From an uncultured Garciella sp. (GTDB lineage: Bacteria; Bacillota; Clostridia; Eubacteriales; Garciellaceae), in assembly GCA_900555725.1 (NCBI GenBank), contig USMD01000020.1, forward strand, positions 1-22,106: a stretch of 22,106 bases of DNA, written 5' to 3'. Of this stretch, positions 21,230 through 22,106 are shown one piece after another; the first letter of the stretch is position 1, and each line of letters begins with the position of its first letter. The notes beneath the pieces are model-generated. The model did not search any database. It was not told the origin of the DNA and saw only the letters and a list, made by a program, of their open reading frames with translations. Position numbers and translations under genes: made by a program.

Positions 21230-21985
21230 TTATATCAAATTATGATCTATTAAAATTTTCTCTATATTATTTTTATACTTCAACAATAGCTTTTTAATCA
21301 ATTCTTTTTTCTCTTCTGTTCCCCGAAAACTAGGGAATACCACACTTAGTCCTGCTACTACCTCATGGTTCTGACAGATAGGGACTGCAATACAACTTGT
21401 ATGCTCTCCGCTTTCACCTTTTTCCGTAGCAAACCCACTGATTCGCACATCTTTCAACTGTTTTTTTAAAATATTTATATCCGTGATTGTTCTAGATGTA
21501 AGTGGAGTTAAGCCTTCTGTATATATTTGTTCCAGCTCCTCTTCTGTGTAGCGGGATAAAATTACTTTTCCAAGGGCCGTTGTATATGCTGGTAGGCTTC
21601 CTCCAACTTCTGACACAATACGAATAGCTTCTTGCCCTTCTACCTTTAGCAGATAAAAGACTTGTCCTCCTTTTAAAATACCCAACTGACAAGTCTCATT
21701 ACAATTATTAGATAGCGAATTCATCTCCTGACGTATTAAATCTAACGTAGAATTTTTGCTAATAAAGGAAGATCCTACATAATAAGATTGAATACCTATT
21801 GTATATTTATTAGTAGAACGATCTAATTCAAGAAATCTATAATTTAATAATGTTTTTAAAATGGGTGAAATCGTTCCTAGTGGAATACCAGTTTTTTTAG
21901 TTAATTCACTAAGTGTAAAACCTTCTTGATGATTTGAAATAGCTTGAAGTATAGAAATAACTCTATATGTTGGATTATGTACCAT
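21230..21985 (-). CDS. IclR-family transcriptional regulator
   Basis: A 251-residue regulator with an N-terminal winged helix-turn-helix at about 7-60 (FTLSELTKKTGIPLGTISPI, then LKTLLNYRFLELD) and the C-terminal IclR effector domain from about 75, with AYTTALGKVILSRYTEEELE and SCIAVPICQNHEVVAGLSVV. IclR proteins bind small organic acids or sugar acids and mostly repress nearby catabolic operons. It is upstream of, and in the same direction as, the dehydratase-gntP-aldolase operon, but has its own promoter, so it is the natural candidate controller. AAGGGG lies 7 bases before the ATG. Both sides of the gene carry related hairpin repeats. Confidence 0.93.
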   Translation of the reverse strand: MVHNPTYRVISILQAISNHQEGFTLSELTKKTGIPLGTISPILKTLLNYRFLELDRSTNKYTIGIQSYYVGSSFISKNSTLDLIRQEMNSLSNNCNETCQLGILKGGQVFYLLKVEGQEAIRIVSEVGGSLPAYTTALGKVILSRYTEEELEQIYTEGLTPLTSRTITDINILKKQLKDVRISGFATEKGESGEHTSCIAVPICQNHEVVAGLSVVFPSFRGTEEKKELIKKLLLKYKNNIEKILIDHNLI

Positions 21986-22006
21986 TTATATACCCCTTTA
22001 TTTAAA

Positions 22007-22035
22007 AATTTATTTAATTACTTTAATTATGTAAA
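22007..22035 (-). promoter_or_regulatory. Predicted iclR promoter
   Basis: On the minus strand TTTACA (22030-22035) and TAAATT (22007-22012) are 17 bases apart, giving a start near 22000 and a leader of about 15 bases that just contains the ribosome site. Confidence 0.4.
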
Positions 22036-22038
22036 ATA

Positions 22039-22106
22039 AACAGAGTTCTAAGCTTCAGATGGAGTTTTTACTCCAACTGAAGCTTACTAACAGAATTCTT
22101 AGTATC
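22039..22106. repeat. Hairpin element, copy B, opposite orientation to copy A
   Basis: AGCTTCAG-a-TGGAGT (22051-22065), loop TTTT, ACTCCA-a-CTGAAGCT (22070-22084): 14 pairs with one mismatch. The flanks AACAGAGTTCTAAG (22039-22052) and AACAGAATTCTTAG (22089-22102) are near-identical direct repeats around it. The element probably continues past the window end. It matches copy A at 21106-21150 read on the other strand, including the single mismatch at the same stem position. Confidence 0.6.

Noticed and set aside
1..22106. CRISPR array, tRNA, rRNA, prophage or toxin-antitoxin genes
   Set aside because: No regularly spaced direct repeats, no tRNA-like cloverleaf with a conserved T-loop, no rRNA and no phage or toxin families were seen by eye on either strand.

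Overview
The window is a low-GC chromosomal segment that fits an anaerobic, motile Clostridia-type Firmicute. The support is AT-rich intergenic DNA, strong AGGAGG-type ribosome sites, a PTS-dependent dihydroxyacetone kinase (dhaKLM), PyrR-type attenuators, a sigma-D (sigma-28) class promoter in front of a chemotaxis receptor, and IlvD/GntP sugar-acid genes. Genus cannot be fixed by eye. Bases 1-45 are not genomic: they are a Nextera i7 library adapter left at a contig end.

Left part, plus strand (266-6208): a secreted/membrane DUF2207 protein with a glycine-rich tail; the dhaK-dhaL-dhaM operon with a 31-codon stub of a DJ-1/PfpI-like gene between dhaL and dhaM; the C-terminal scrap of an IS200/IS605 TnpB; then an NCS2 uracil/xanthine permease. 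Its leader carries two complete PyrR-type attenuators in series, each with a CAGAGA hexaloop, an antiterminator and an intrinsic terminator.

Middle, minus strand (6301-16805): a dCache methyl-accepting chemotaxis protein with its sigma-D promoter, which overlaps a truncated IS3 OrfA-like ORF; the serine/threonine symporter SstT; a cold-shock protein with a leader of about 140 nt; a YjbQ-family protein; an isolated IS200/IS605 right-end/omega-RNA-like structure; an acyl-ACP thioesterase coupled to a Nudix hydrolase; an operon of a bacterial PH-domain protein, a PC4/YdbC protein, a 31-codon peptidase-T-like stub and a HIRAN-domain protein; a small membrane protein with an FxLYD-type lipoprotein; and a WYL-domain regulator. 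Several intrinsic terminators separate these units.

Right part, minus strand (16878-22106): an IclR regulator followed by an IlvD/EDD dehydratase, a GntP permease and a DapA-superfamily aldolase. Together they look like uptake of an aldonate, its dehydration to a 2-keto-3-deoxy acid, and cleavage to pyruvate plus an aldehyde. A palindrome over the operon promoter is a candidate IclR site. Two related long hairpins in opposite orientation flank the iclR gene.

A recurring theme is gene decay: at least four truncated genes or IS scraps lie in intergenic spaces, three of them still behind good ribosome binding sites.
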